From assembly GCF_039537265.1 (NCBI RefSeq), contig NZ_BAABAE010000001.1, positions 434,001 through 498,000 of the forward strand: a stretch of 64,000 nucleotides of DNA, given 5' to 3'. The notes under the pieces are model-generated. The model was not told the DNA's origin and did not search any database. It was given only the letters and a program-made list of their open reading frames with translations. Position 1 is the first letter of the stretch; each line of letters starts with the position of its first letter. Below are positions 16,133 to 24,631 of this stretch, in pieces. The translations under genes were made by a program, and so were the position numbers. This stretch comes from Terrimesophilobacter bigeumensis. Its GTDB lineage: Bacteria > Actinomycetota > Actinomycetes > Actinomycetales > Microbacteriaceae.

Positions 16133-17071
16133 ATGCTCGTATTTCTCGCTCGGCGAGTAGTGGCAGGCATCGTGCTGACCGTGGTCGTCTCTGCGGTGAC
16201 GTTCACTCTCATCTATAGCGATGGCGAGCGCATCGCCCGACTCATTCTCGGACCGGACGCGGATCAGGCCGCCGTGGTGCAGCGGGCCCAGGAGCTCGGA
16301 CTCAATGAGCCTCTCATCGTGCAGTTCTTCGTGTGGTTCGGCAACCTCCTCCACGGTGACCTCGGTCGGTCCCTCAGCGACCACCGACCCGTCATCGAAA
16401 CCCTGTTGTCCCGCGTCCCCGTCACGCTCGCTCTCGTCGGATTCACCCTGCTCGTCACGCTCGTCTTCGCGGTGGTCATCGGGCTCTACAGCGCCTACAA
16501 GGGCGGATGGGTCGACTCCGGACTGCGAACCTTCGGCGTCTTCGGGTTCGCGACCCCCCACTTCCTCATCGCCATCGGTCTCGTGGTTCTCTTCGCTCTC
16601 AACCTCAAGCTGTTGCCGGCGACCGGATACATCCCTCCGACGCGATCCCTCGGTGGATGGATGCTCTCCCTGGTCCTTCCGGTGACGGCTCTCGCGGTCG
16701 GAACGATCGCCTCCGCGTCCCAGCAGGTGAGAGGCGCGGTCATGGACGTCATGAAGCAGGACTACATCCGCACGCTCCGCAGCCGAGGTATACCCCTTAG
16801 TGCCGTGTATCTCCGTCATGCCCTCAAGAATGCGAGCGCCCCGGGCCTCACGACCCTCGGAATGCAGTTCGTGGGGCTGCTCGGCGGTGCGGTGGTGATC
16901 GAGCAGGTCTTCGCGCTTCCGGGCATCGGATCGCTGGTCATCGCCTCGGCCCTCAAGTCGGATATTCCGGTCATCATGGGCACCGTGCTGTTCCTGGTGG
17001 TGGTGGTCGTCATCGTCAACATCGTGGTCGACCTGGCGATCGCGTGGGCCAACCCGAAGTCGAGGGCATGA
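16133..17071 (+). CDS. ABC transporter permease (DppB type)
   Basis: One of the two membrane subunits of the importer. The 312-residue protein has an N-terminal TM (LARRVVAGIVLTVVVSAVTFTLI), an extracellular segment, then five more TM segments, with the BPD_transp_1 domain from about residue 95. The cytoplasmic coupling helix region is DYIRTLRSRGIPLSAVYLRHALKNA, matching the EAA loop that docks to the ATPases, followed by EQVFALPGIGSLVIASALKSDIPVIMG typical of DppB. Start ATG with AGGG upstream. Its stop overlaps the next gene (ATGA), so the subunits are translated in step. Substrate is inferred from the cluster. Confidence 0.93.
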   Translation: MLVFLARRVVAGIVLTVVVSAVTFTLIYSDGERIARLILGPDADQAAVVQRAQELGLNEPLIVQFFVWFGNLLHGDLGRSLSDHRPVIETLLSRVPVTLALVGFTLLVTLVFAVVIGLYSAYKGGWVDSGLRTFGVFGFATPHFLIAIGLVVLFALNLKLLPATGYIPPTRSLGGWMLSLVLPVTALAVGTIASASQQVRGAVMDVMKQDYIRTLRSRGIPLSAVYLRHALKNASAPGLTTLGMQFVGLLGGAVVIEQVFALPGIGSLVIASALKSDIPVIMGTVLFLVVVVVIVNIVVDLAIAWANPKSRA

Positions 17072-18849
17072 TGAGCGGCGAACTCGGACTTGTGGTGGCG
17101 CCGGAGCTCCCCACCTTCATCCGGCAGGGAACGCTCCGCCGGCTCGCCAGGAAGCCGACGGTCTGGATCTCCGCCGTCATCCTCTCCACGGTGCTGTTCT
17201 TCTCGTTCTTCGGCGCCATTCTCACGCCCTTCGACCCGAACCTGACCAAACTCGCCATGGTCAACATCGGGCCATTCCAGTCCGAGTACCTGCTCGGTGG
17301 CGACAGGGCGGGCCGTGACATCCTCAGCCGTCTCATGTTCGCCACGGCGAACACCATCGGTGGTGCCGCGATCGCCGTTTCGGTGGCTGTCGCGATCGGC
17401 GTGACCGTGGGACTCATGGCCGGATACTACGGACGCACCTTCGATGCCATCGGGGCCTGGCTCTCCAACCTCATTCAGGCGGTTCCCGGCATGATCGTGC
17501 TGATCGCCGTGTTCGTCGTGGTCGGGCCGTCGACGGTCACGAGCATGATCGTCGTCGGCATCCTCATCGCGCCCGCGTACTTCCGACTCGTCCGCAATGT
17601 CGTCATCTCCGTGCGCAACGAACTCTATGTCGACGCTGCTCGGGTATCGGGGCTGTCGGACATCCGCATCATGAGCAGGCACATCTTCGTGGTGATCCGT
17701 GCCCCCATCATCATCGAAATGGCGTACATCGCCGGAATCGCCCTTGTGATTCAAGCCGCCCTGGAGTTCATCGGACTGGGCAGCCCGGAGAGCCCGACCT
17801 GGGGAGGCATGCTCCAGGATTCGTTCAACGCGCTGTATATCTCCCCCTTCGCCATCCTGTGGCCCGCGCTCTCGATCATTCTCACGGTGCTCGCGTTCGT
17901 CTTCCTGAGCAATGCCGTGCGAGACACGCTGGGGGACCCGCGCAGCAGTGGCGGCACAGCCCGCAAGGCGATCGCCCATGCCGTGACTCCACCAGGCGCG
18001 GCGGAGCTCGGCGAGCCGAATGCATTCCTCTCCGTTCGTGAACTCTCCATCGCCTACCCGCTCTCGAAGGAGAAGTCCCGAACCGTCGTGAGGAAGGTCG
18101 GGCTGCAGGTGAATCGGGGCGAGGTGCTGGGGCTCGTCGGCGAAAGCGGTTCCGGAAAGACGCAGACCGCGTTCGCGATCCTCGGGCTCCTCCCTCCGGA
18201 GGCGATCGTCACATCCGGTCGAATCGTGTTCGACGGACTGCCGCTGCTCGAGCTCACGGAGAAGAGGCTCAACCAGCTGCGCGGGAGGGAGATCGCCTAC
18301 GTTCCTCAGGAGCCCATGTCCAACCTCGACCCAGCCTTCACCGTCGGTCAGCAGTTCGGGTTCGCCATGAGGAAGAAGCTCGGGCTTTCGAGAGTCGAGT
18401 CGCGGGAACGGGCACTGTCACTGCTCGCTCGGGTGAACATCAAGGAACCGGAGCGGGTGTACGACTACTACCCGCACCAGCTGTCCGGTGGGATGGCTCA
18501 GCGCGTGCTCATCGCGATCGCCGTCTCCTGCGATCCGAAACTGCTCATTGCCGACGAGCCCACGACTGCGCTCGACGTCACGGTGCAGGCCGAAGTGCTC
18601 GACCTCCTGCGCGATCTTCAGCAGGAGCGATCGATGGCGCTCATCCTCGTGACGCACAACTTCGGCGTCGTCGCCGACATCTGCGAGCGCGTAGCCGTGA
18701 TGAAAGACGGAGAGATCGTGGAGACCGGGGAGACGAGGGCGATCATGAAGCGGCCGGAGCATCCCTACACCCGCCTGCTGCTGGATTCGGTTCTTGACAA
18801 CGTACCCATGCGCGCCCCGCTCACGTCACGGGATGGAGTGAGGGCATGA
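17068..18849 (+). CDS. Fused ABC permease (DppC) and ATP-binding protein (DppD)
   Basis: A single 593-residue polypeptide carries the second permease and the first ATPase. Residues 1 to about 300 are DppC-like: an N-terminal TM, GGDRAGRDILSRLMFATANT, the coupling region DAARVSGLSDIRIMSRHI and EFIGLGSPESPTWGGML. After a linker, residues about 320-593 form an ABC ATPase with Walker A GESGSGKT, Q-loop YVPQEPM, signature LSGGMAQRV, Walker B LLIADEPT, and the H-loop VTHNFG. In most bacteria these are separate genes; the fusion is known in Actinobacteria and seems genuine, as no stop or frameshift separates the halves. It overlaps both neighbours by 4 nt. ATG 17071 is an equally possible start. Confidence 0.92.
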   Translation: MMSGELGLVVAPELPTFIRQGTLRRLARKPTVWISAVILSTVLFFSFFGAILTPFDPNLTKLAMVNIGPFQSEYLLGGDRAGRDILSRLMFATANTIGGAAIAVSVAVAIGVTVGLMAGYYGRTFDAIGAWLSNLIQAVPGMIVLIAVFVVVGPSTVTSMIVVGILIAPAYFRLVRNVVISVRNELYVDAARVSGLSDIRIMSRHIFVVIRAPIIIEMAYIAGIALVIQAALEFIGLGSPESPTWGGMLQDSFNALYISPFAILWPALSIILTVLAFVFLSNAVRDTLGDPRSSGGTARKAIAHAVTPPGAAELGEPNAFLSVRELSIAYPLSKEKSRTVVRKVGLQVNRGEVLGLVGESGSGKTQTAFAILGLLPPEAIVTSGRIVFDGLPLLELTEKRLNQLRGREIAYVPQEPMSNLDPAFTVGQQFGFAMRKKLGLSRVESRERALSLLARVNIKEPERVYDYYPHQLSGGMAQRVLIAIAVSCDPKLLIADEPTTALDVTVQAEVLDLLRDLQQERSMALILVTHNFGVVADICERVAVMKDGEIVETGETRAIMKRPEHPYTRLLLDSVLDNVPMRAPLTSRDGVRA

Positions 18850-19694
18850 GCCGGGAGGGGACCGCGCTGCTCCAGGTCGAGGACCTCGAGGTCGAGTACC
18901 GAAAGGCCGGATGGCGCAAGCCTGCCAACCGTGTGCTGCACCATGTCTCGCTCTCGATTCAGGAAGGCGAAACCCTCGGTCTCGTCGGCGAATCCGGTTC
19001 GGGGAAGACGACGTTGGGGCGAAGCATCCTCGGCCTGGTCCCGGTCGCATCGGGGCGCATTCTCTACGCCGGTCGGGACATCACCCACGCTCGGCGCCGT
19101 GAGCGCCGGGCGTTGGCGAAGGAGATCCAGGTCGTCTTCCAGGACCCTTACTCCTCCCTCAATCCATCGTTACTCGTATCGGACATCCTCTCCGAGCCGC
19201 TTCGGGCTGCGGGTATCGGCGGTACCGAGGCCCGCAGGCGGGTGCGTGAACTGCTCGACCGGGTGGGGATGCCATCCGATGCCTCGGAGCGTTACCCGGT
19301 GGAGTTCTCCGGCGGCCAGCGACAACGAATCGCGATCGCCCGAGCGCTCGCGCTCGAGCCGAGGCTCATCATCTGCGACGAACCGGTGAGCGCGCTCGAC
19401 CTTTCGACTCAGGCTCGGGTGCTGGATCTCCTGATCGACATTCAGGAGCGCACCGGGGTCGCCCTGCTCGTGATCTCCCACGATCTCTCCGTGGTGCGAG
19501 CCGTCTGCCACCGTGTGGCTGTCATGTACCAGGGTGAGATCGTCGAGCACGGCGCTACGGGCGCGGTGATCGATCATCCGACACAGGCCTACACCAGGAA
19601 GCTTCTGCTCGCGGCGCCGGTGTCCGACCCGGACGAACAGCGCGAGCGCAGGGAGGCGCGTCGACTTCTGGCGGAGTCGGAGTCGGTGCTCTGA
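18846..19694 (+). CDS. ABC transporter ATP-binding protein (DppF/OppF type)
   Basis: Second ATPase of the importer, pairing with the ATPase half of the preceding fusion. The 282-residue protein has Walker A GESGSGKTTLGRS, Q-loop VFQDPYSSLNP, signature FSGGQRQRIAIARAL, Walker B LIICDEPVSALDLS, H-loop VISHDLSVVRAVCHRVAVMYQGEIVE, and the C-terminal oligopeptide-transporter extension (HPTQAYTRKLLLAAP). ATG overlaps the upstream stop (ATGA). With the lipoprotein, DppB-like and DppC-D fusion proteins the importer is complete. The SGNH gene follows with one base between stop and start. Confidence 0.94.
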   Translation: MSREGTALLQVEDLEVEYRKAGWRKPANRVLHHVSLSIQEGETLGLVGESGSGKTTLGRSILGLVPVASGRILYAGRDITHARRRERRALAKEIQVVFQDPYSSLNPSLLVSDILSEPLRAAGIGGTEARRRVRELLDRVGMPSDASERYPVEFSGGQRQRIAIARALALEPRLIICDEPVSALDLSTQARVLDLLIDIQERTGVALLVISHDLSVVRAVCHRVAVMYQGEIVEHGATGAVIDHPTQAYTRKLLLAAPVSDPDEQRERREARRLLAESESVL

Positions 19695-19695
19695 C

Positions 19696-20922
19696 ATGGC
19701 GACATCCCTCCACGACACCGAGCCTGCGCCTCCGATGGATGTCGCGCACTGGCCGATCCTGAAGACGACGCAGGGCGAGTTCGCCGTCGAGGGTGCCGAC
19801 CATGTCGAGCAGACCGATTCCGGACTGGTGTTCCACCGACTCCCGGAGTCCGCCATCGCCAAGATCCCCATGGAGTTCTTCCGGGTCGTGGAGGCCCAGC
19901 CCAGTGGAGTGAGACTCGTCATGGCGACGCGCGCCACCACCATCAGGCTGGTGGTCACGACGACGGCAGCCGTGTTCTTTCCCGACGAACCCGTCGAGTC
20001 CTTTGGGCGATTCGACCTTCTCGTCGATGGTCGACCGTGCTCTCACCTCGTCGTCCCCTCCGGTGGTATTCGGACGATGGAGGTTCTCACCAACAGTTCG
20101 ACGGTGAGCCCGGGCGTCCCGGTGACCGTCGACTTCGAGGGGTTGCCTGGACGCGACAAGACCGTGGAGATCTGGCTTCCTCACGATGTGGAGGTCGCGG
20201 TGGCATCGGTTGACGCGAATGCCCCGCTCGCGGCCGTGCGTGATGCGCGGCCGATCTGGTTGAACTACGGAAGCTCCATCAGTCACGGGGTCAATGCGTC
20301 GGCGCCCACGGGGATCTGGGCGGCCGTAGCCGCGACGGCGGCCGGGAGGAATCTTCTGAGCATGGGCTTCAGCGGCAACGCCCTGCTCGACTCGCTGGTA
20401 GCCACAACGATCCGCGACAGGGAAGCCGACCTCATCTCTCTCGAGATCGGGATCAACGTCATCAACCATGACGGATTTCGGGTGCGAACGTTTCTGTCGG
20501 CGGTGACGGCGTTTCTCGACACCATTCGCGAGCGCCACACGACTACGCCGATCTGGGTGGTCTCGGCCATACTGTGTCCTGTCGTCGAAGATCGGCCGGG
20601 ACCCACGATGATGGTCGGGCTGCCTGGTGCGCGTCGCGCGGAAACCGAGAGTCAGCCACACGATCTTCAGCGCGGTCGCCTGAGCCTCTCCCTGACCCGC
20701 GAACTTCTCCAACAGATCGTCGAGTGGCGATCCCGGACCGACTCGAACCTGCACTACCTGGACGGGCGCGAGCTCTACGGTGAGGCAGAGAGCGAGTCAA
20801 TGCCGATGCGGGACGGTCTGCACCCGGACTCCGCCGCCCAACGGCATATCGGGCTCCGATTCGCAGAGCTCGTGCTCGGTGCCACTGTGACGGACACCAC
20901 CTTGGCGAAGAGGAGCAATTGA
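19696..20922 (+). CDS. SGNH/GDSL-family esterase
   Basis: Predicted cytoplasmic esterase that could remove acetyl or other acyl groups from an imported glycoside. The 408-residue protein has an N-terminal beta-sandwich (about 1-180) like the accessory domain of two-domain GDSL enzymes such as SsfX3. The SGNH domain follows: nucleophile Ser in NYGSSISHG, the block II glycine in MGFSGNALLD, the Asn block in LEIGINVIN, and the Asp-His pair in DGLHPDSAAQ near the end. No signal peptide is present, so it acts on imported or cytoplasmic substrate. It is one base downstream of the transporter ATPase and immediately before an MDR dehydrogenase. Rhamnogalacturonan-type acetyl esters are a reasonable guess only. 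Confidence 0.8.
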   Translation: MATSLHDTEPAPPMDVAHWPILKTTQGEFAVEGADHVEQTDSGLVFHRLPESAIAKIPMEFFRVVEAQPSGVRLVMATRATTIRLVVTTTAAVFFPDEPVESFGRFDLLVDGRPCSHLVVPSGGIRTMEVLTNSSTVSPGVPVTVDFEGLPGRDKTVEIWLPHDVEVAVASVDANAPLAAVRDARPIWLNYGSSISHGVNASAPTGIWAAVAATAAGRNLLSMGFSGNALLDSLVATTIRDREADLISLEIGINVINHDGFRVRTFLSAVTAFLDTIRERHTTTPIWVVSAILCPVVEDRPGPTMMVGLPGARRAETESQPHDLQRGRLSLSLTRELLQQIVEWRSRTDSNLHYLDGRELYGEAESESMPMRDGLHPDSAAQRHIGLRFAELVLGATVTDTTLAKRSN

Positions 20923-21909
20923 ATGTCGAGCAGGTCAACCGCTGTGATCTCCGCGCGAGCCGATGACATCACCATCGGCGAGGTTGCTCTCGCCCCGCTC
21001 GGCCGAGCCGAGGTCATGATCCGCACCCTGTATTCGGGCATCAGCACGGGCACTGACAAGTGGATGCTGCGGGGCCGGTTCACGTGGGTCAACGCCGAGT
21101 ATCCGCTGTGCCCCGGCTACCAGCGCGTCGGGGTCATCGAAGAGGTCGGCGCGGATGTGACCGAGTTCGAGCCCGGCCAACTCGTCGCGGCGACGATGAG
21201 CGTGGGGCTCGAGGGCGTGCATCCACTCTGGGGGGCTCACATCGCGCGCGCCGCATCCAGCGTCGGCACCGTGTATTCCGCCGAGGGCATCGACGCCCGA
21301 GCCGCGTCGCTGTTCGTGTCGGCGCAAGTGGGGTACAACGCTGCGTCTCGGATCGACGCACCGGCCGGATCGGGAGTCGTCGTCATCGGCGACGGGATCA
21401 TCGGTTCGTCCGCTGCCCTGTGCGCGCTCGCTCGCGGATTCCGGGTGCTCGTAGTCGGACGGCACGATTCACGACTCGCACAGCTCGCCCGTCTCGGACT
21501 TAGCTCCCTCAACAGCCGCACCGAACCGCTCGACCGCGTTGTCGAATTCGCGCCCAGGGTGGCGATCGACACAATCCAGACGTCCGACTCCTTCGGCACC
21601 TACTTCCCCGCGCTGCCCGAGCGCACGGGCCAGATCGTGTTCAGCGGGCACACGCCCGGCGGCGTGACGACGTGGGGGGACATGGAAGCGATGCAGAAGA
21701 AGGAACTCACCGCCCACTTCGTCTCCGGATGGACGCGCGAACGCCTTACCGCGACCCTCGAGCTGATGCGCGCTGGGAGGCTGCCTCTCGAGGAACTCGT
21801 AGGCAGGGTCCCACGAGGCCCGGAGGCCATCGTGGCCGCCATGACGGACATCATTCTGGCACGGCTCGAACCCGTCGCCGCCACAATCGATTGGGGCGAG
21901 CGCGAATGA
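20923..21909 (+). CDS. Medium-chain dehydrogenase/reductase (zinc-type alcohol dehydrogenase-like)
   Basis: Predicted NAD(P)-dependent oxidoreductase on a sugar or alcohol; substrate unknown. The 328-residue product has a GroES-like N-terminal half (YSGISTGTDKWMLRGRF, CPGYQRVGVIEEVGADV, FEPGQLVAATM) and a Rossmann half with VVVIGDGIIGSSAALCALARG. The usual structural-zinc Cys cluster and the CGSD catalytic-zinc motif are absent (SGISTGTD replaces it), which places it with the zinc-independent or atypical MDR branch seen in some sugar and chlorophyllide-type reductases. GAGGAG lies 8 nt before the ATG, which directly follows the esterase stop. Last clear gene of the plus-strand transporter operon. 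Confidence 0.82.
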   Translation: MSSRSTAVISARADDITIGEVALAPLGRAEVMIRTLYSGISTGTDKWMLRGRFTWVNAEYPLCPGYQRVGVIEEVGADVTEFEPGQLVAATMSVGLEGVHPLWGAHIARAASSVGTVYSAEGIDARAASLFVSAQVGYNAASRIDAPAGSGVVVIGDGIIGSSAALCALARGFRVLVVGRHDSRLAQLARLGLSSLNSRTEPLDRVVEFAPRVAIDTIQTSDSFGTYFPALPERTGQIVFSGHTPGGVTTWGDMEAMQKKELTAHFVSGWTRERLTATLELMRAGRLPLEELVGRVPRGPEAIVAAMTDIILARLEPVAATIDWGERE

Positions 21910-21975
21910 AGCTGGCCATTGCGCGAGGGGCTGGCTCGAGCGCGTCCGTGACACGCGGCCCCTGCAGGCGGGCCA

Positions 21976-24459
21976 TCATCGCGGAGTTCCTCCTTCGGGC
22001 GCATCCCCGTTCGGCCACGCGACGCTCGTTCGGCCGGCCGGATGTTCGTCGACAGCCCCACCCAAGCCGACCAGATACACCGGGCGCGGTGACTCCATGG
22101 TGAGGAGTCCATCCTCTACCTCGACGTGAACCGGTCCGTGCGGGGTTGGGGCTGTGACCTCGAGTTTTCGCAAGGGGCCAAGCCGTGGTTCGATTCTCAC
22201 CGTCGCGAATCCCGGTTCCGCGGGTGAGATGCCCGCGACATACCGGACGAGGTCACGCGCCGGCGTGGCAGACCACGCATGGGCATACGACTGGCCGCGC
22301 CAGACCTCGCGCAGGGCGCTCGGGCCGATCGCCAACATGCGGTCCCAGTCGTGAAGCAGCGCAGGCAACGCATCGGCCCTGCCCAGCAGGGCGAGGGCAT
22401 CATGCACCACGTAGCGAAAGAACGGCTGGGCGGCGACCAGGTCGTGCTCGACATCCCAGTTGGGCTTGTAACGCAGCTCAAGAGTCTGGCGGAAGAACAT
22501 CGATGGTGTGTAATCCGCGATGAGCATGGTCGGATCCACGACCCGGGCCCGATCGAGCAGGACCTCGGCAAGTCGTGCTCTGCGAGAGTCGGGAACGAGC
22601 CCCCCGACAACCGCCGCTGCGTTCGCATGTTCGCTGAGGCGGCGACTCCTCGCGCCGTTCTGGAGTGAGTCGGTGTAGATCCCGCGTTCGGCATCCCAAA
22701 AACGCTCGAACCCCTCGCGCAGTCGAGTGTGAACCGTACGCGCCCACCGAGCCCGGCTCTGATCTCCCAGCCACTCGGCGATCTCGGCGAAGTCCAGCAG
22801 TGCCCTCCCCCACAGCCCGTTGAGTGCGGCGACCGCACCCTCCACCTCGGTGGGAGCCCACTCGATGAGAACCCAGCCGGTGACATCCCGCAGCAGGCCA
22901 TCATCGCCCTGGAATGGGAGGAACCAGCGCAGAACGGACTCGAAGGTCGGCATAAGGCCGGCTATCAGAGCCTCGTCGCCGGTGTAGCGATAGAGGTTAT
23001 GCACCGTACGGGTCCAGTGCAGGGATGCATCCGGGATGGTGACCAAGCCGGGGTCCGAGAAGTCTGCCGCCGCCACCATCGGCAGGAGGCCGTCACCCCG
23101 TGCGCGCCCCAGGAGCTGTACATTTCGGATGGCGAGCGACCAGTTGGTGTTGTTCGTGAGATCGACCGACTGGTGAATGACCGAATCGGCGACCCATGCC
23201 CGCTGTTCCCTCGTCGGACAGTCCAGATAGGCGTCGCGAGAGCAGAGGTCAACGGTTCGCAGTGCAACGGCGTGCAACCGATTCAAGGCTTCGTCGTCGC
23301 AGGAGAAGCTCGGCCCGGTGGGCCGAGGTCGCAGATGTTCCACGACGGCGAACTCGTCCAGGCGAAGCGTTCCTGCTCCGATCGTCGTCACGATGGCATA
23401 TCGACCACCCATGAATTCGAGACTGTCGTAGCCGTCGGCGTCGCCGCGCGCGGTGTATTCGATGTAATTGGCGGAGTCCAGGGCGAACGACTCGAGAACC
23501 TCGACCAGGCTGACGGCCAGTCGCACGCCGGGATCCGCGGTCAATCGGAAGGAGAGGATGCCCGACACGATGCCGCCGAGATCCAGCACCCAGCCGGTGT
23601 GTGATGGGATCTCTGCGGGGAGCGGCGTCTTCTGGTCGGCGTCAGGCAGCTCGGTACCTGCCAACTGGACCAGCATCTCGCGGAGGACCGTTGGGGAGTC
23701 GGCCGCGCTGCCGGCGAGGGGAACGTGCCAGACGGCGCACGGCTCGCGCCGTCTGGGTTCGGGCCGCGGAAGCGGATTACCGAGAGGAGTGCCGAAGGGC
23801 TCGGACGGCGGCCGCGTAGACGGGGGTCGACCGAACTGGACGGTCGCATCCGGCACCGCCGGTTCCCAGCTCGAGTCGTCGAATCCTGGCATTGTCCATG
23901 CCGGGTCGAACCGGGCTGCGTCGATGACCTCGGGGATCTGGGCAGAGATCTCGTCGGTCGGCCGGTGTGGTGTCCAGGCCTTGGCGATCTGAGCACGCCA
24001 GGACGGACCAGTGAGCAGTGTCACGGTTTCGGAATGTCCCGTATCGAACTGTGCCTCGAGCACGAGGCCGCCGGCAGCTCCCGGCCCCGTCATCGGCGTC
24101 GGTTCCCACCAGCTCGTGGGGAACCCGTAGTAACGCACGAGCACGGCGATGCAGTTCACGCCGATCACGAGGTACTCGCTGATGTCGACGAGGTCATGGA
24201 ACAGCTCTCGCGCCGACGAACGAATAGGCCCCCGAAGCACTTCGTGTCCATTGACGTAGAGGATGTGTCGCGAATTGGAGGCGACCCGAACACGAGCCGT
24301 CTGCGCAAGGTCGTTCAGGGAGAACTCGCGTCGGAACAGAACCTTGGTATCGCCGATGTCGGTTGCGGGCAATCCGCCGAATCGCGACGTGGGTTTCGGA
24401 TGGTCCGCCCCGGCGGACCAGATCCATTCACCCTGCCAGCGGGCATCATCGAGTTTCAT
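21976..24459 (-). CDS. Alpha-L-rhamnosidase (GH78)
   Basis: Inverting glycosidase releasing terminal alpha-L-rhamnose from glycosides or oligosaccharides; the free sugar feeds rhaI. The 827-residue protein has N-terminal beta-sandwich domains (RVASNSRHILYVNGHEVLRGP and following), then an (alpha/alpha)6 barrel with the GH78 signature DAYLDCPTREQRAWVADSV, where the acidic residues bind and protonate rhamnose. WAPTEVEGAVAALNGLW and the Trp-rich catalytic segments follow, and a C-terminal beta domain ends the protein. There is no signal peptide, so the enzyme is probably cytoplasmic and works on imported substrate. It is transcribed toward the dehydrogenase and away from the LacI gene. Its promoter region has the shared operator at 24510-24521. 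Confidence 0.95.
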   Translation of the reverse strand: MKLDDARWQGEWIWSAGADHPKPTSRFGGLPATDIGDTKVLFRREFSLNDLAQTARVRVASNSRHILYVNGHEVLRGPIRSSARELFHDLVDISEYLVIGVNCIAVLVRYYGFPTSWWEPTPMTGPGAAGGLVLEAQFDTGHSETVTLLTGPSWRAQIAKAWTPHRPTDEISAQIPEVIDAARFDPAWTMPGFDDSSWEPAVPDATVQFGRPPSTRPPSEPFGTPLGNPLPRPEPRRREPCAVWHVPLAGSAADSPTVLREMLVQLAGTELPDADQKTPLPAEIPSHTGWVLDLGGIVSGILSFRLTADPGVRLAVSLVEVLESFALDSANYIEYTARGDADGYDSLEFMGGRYAIVTTIGAGTLRLDEFAVVEHLRPRPTGPSFSCDDEALNRLHAVALRTVDLCSRDAYLDCPTREQRAWVADSVIHQSVDLTNNTNWSLAIRNVQLLGRARGDGLLPMVAAADFSDPGLVTIPDASLHWTRTVHNLYRYTGDEALIAGLMPTFESVLRWFLPFQGDDGLLRDVTGWVLIEWAPTEVEGAVAALNGLWGRALLDFAEIAEWLGDQSRARWARTVHTRLREGFERFWDAERGIYTDSLQNGARSRRLSEHANAAAVVGGLVPDSRRARLAEVLLDRARVVDPTMLIADYTPSMFFRQTLELRYKPNWDVEHDLVAAQPFFRYVVHDALALLGRADALPALLHDWDRMLAIGPSALREVWRGQSYAHAWSATPARDLVRYVAGISPAEPGFATVRIEPRLGPLRKLEVTAPTPHGPVHVEVEDGLLTMESPRPVYLVGLGGAVDEHPAGRTSVAWPNGDAPEGGTPR

Positions 24460-24499
24460 CGGTACTCACGGAATCAGCGGACGAACCACATGGTAGCGG

Positions 24500-24528
24500 A
24501 TAGTAGATTTGAATCGTTTCATAGGTAA
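24500..24528 (-). promoter_or_regulatory. Promoter of the rhamnosidase gene with operator in the spacer
   Basis: On the minus strand TTACCT (24528-24523), a 17-nt spacer and TACTAT (24505-24500) fit a promoter about 40 nt upstream of the rhamnosidase ATG. The operator 24510-24521 lies wholly within the spacer, ideal for repression. Confidence 0.6.
24510..24521 (+). promoter_or_regulatory. LacI-family operator between rhamnosidase and regulator genes
   Basis: TGAATCGTTTCA, identical to 10896-10907 and complementary to 14455-14466. It sits in the divergent region between the rhamnosidase and the LacI-type regulator and so may mediate autoregulation too. On the plus strand TTGAAT (24509-24514) could be a -35 box for the regulator; a TTGACA also occurs at 24534-24539, but no convincing -10 follows it. 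Confidence 0.8.
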
Positions 24529-24631
24529 GCTTATTGACACGTGTAGCCGTCGTCAATGAGTCCTCACGACTCCACGACACGGACGGAGAGTCGCTGGGAA
24601 CTGTCCGGATTTCGGATCGGAAGGTGGGTTC

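Noticed and set aside
21906..22103. 65-codon ORF starting with ATGA overlap after the MDR gene
   Set aside because: Coupled start is tempting, but most of it is antisense to the end of GH78, is Arg/Pro-rich and has no recognisable fold.
24534..24562. TTGACA as -35 of a regulator promoter
   Set aside because: No acceptable -10 at 16-18 nt; TTGAAT at 24509 is an alternative but also lacks a good -10.
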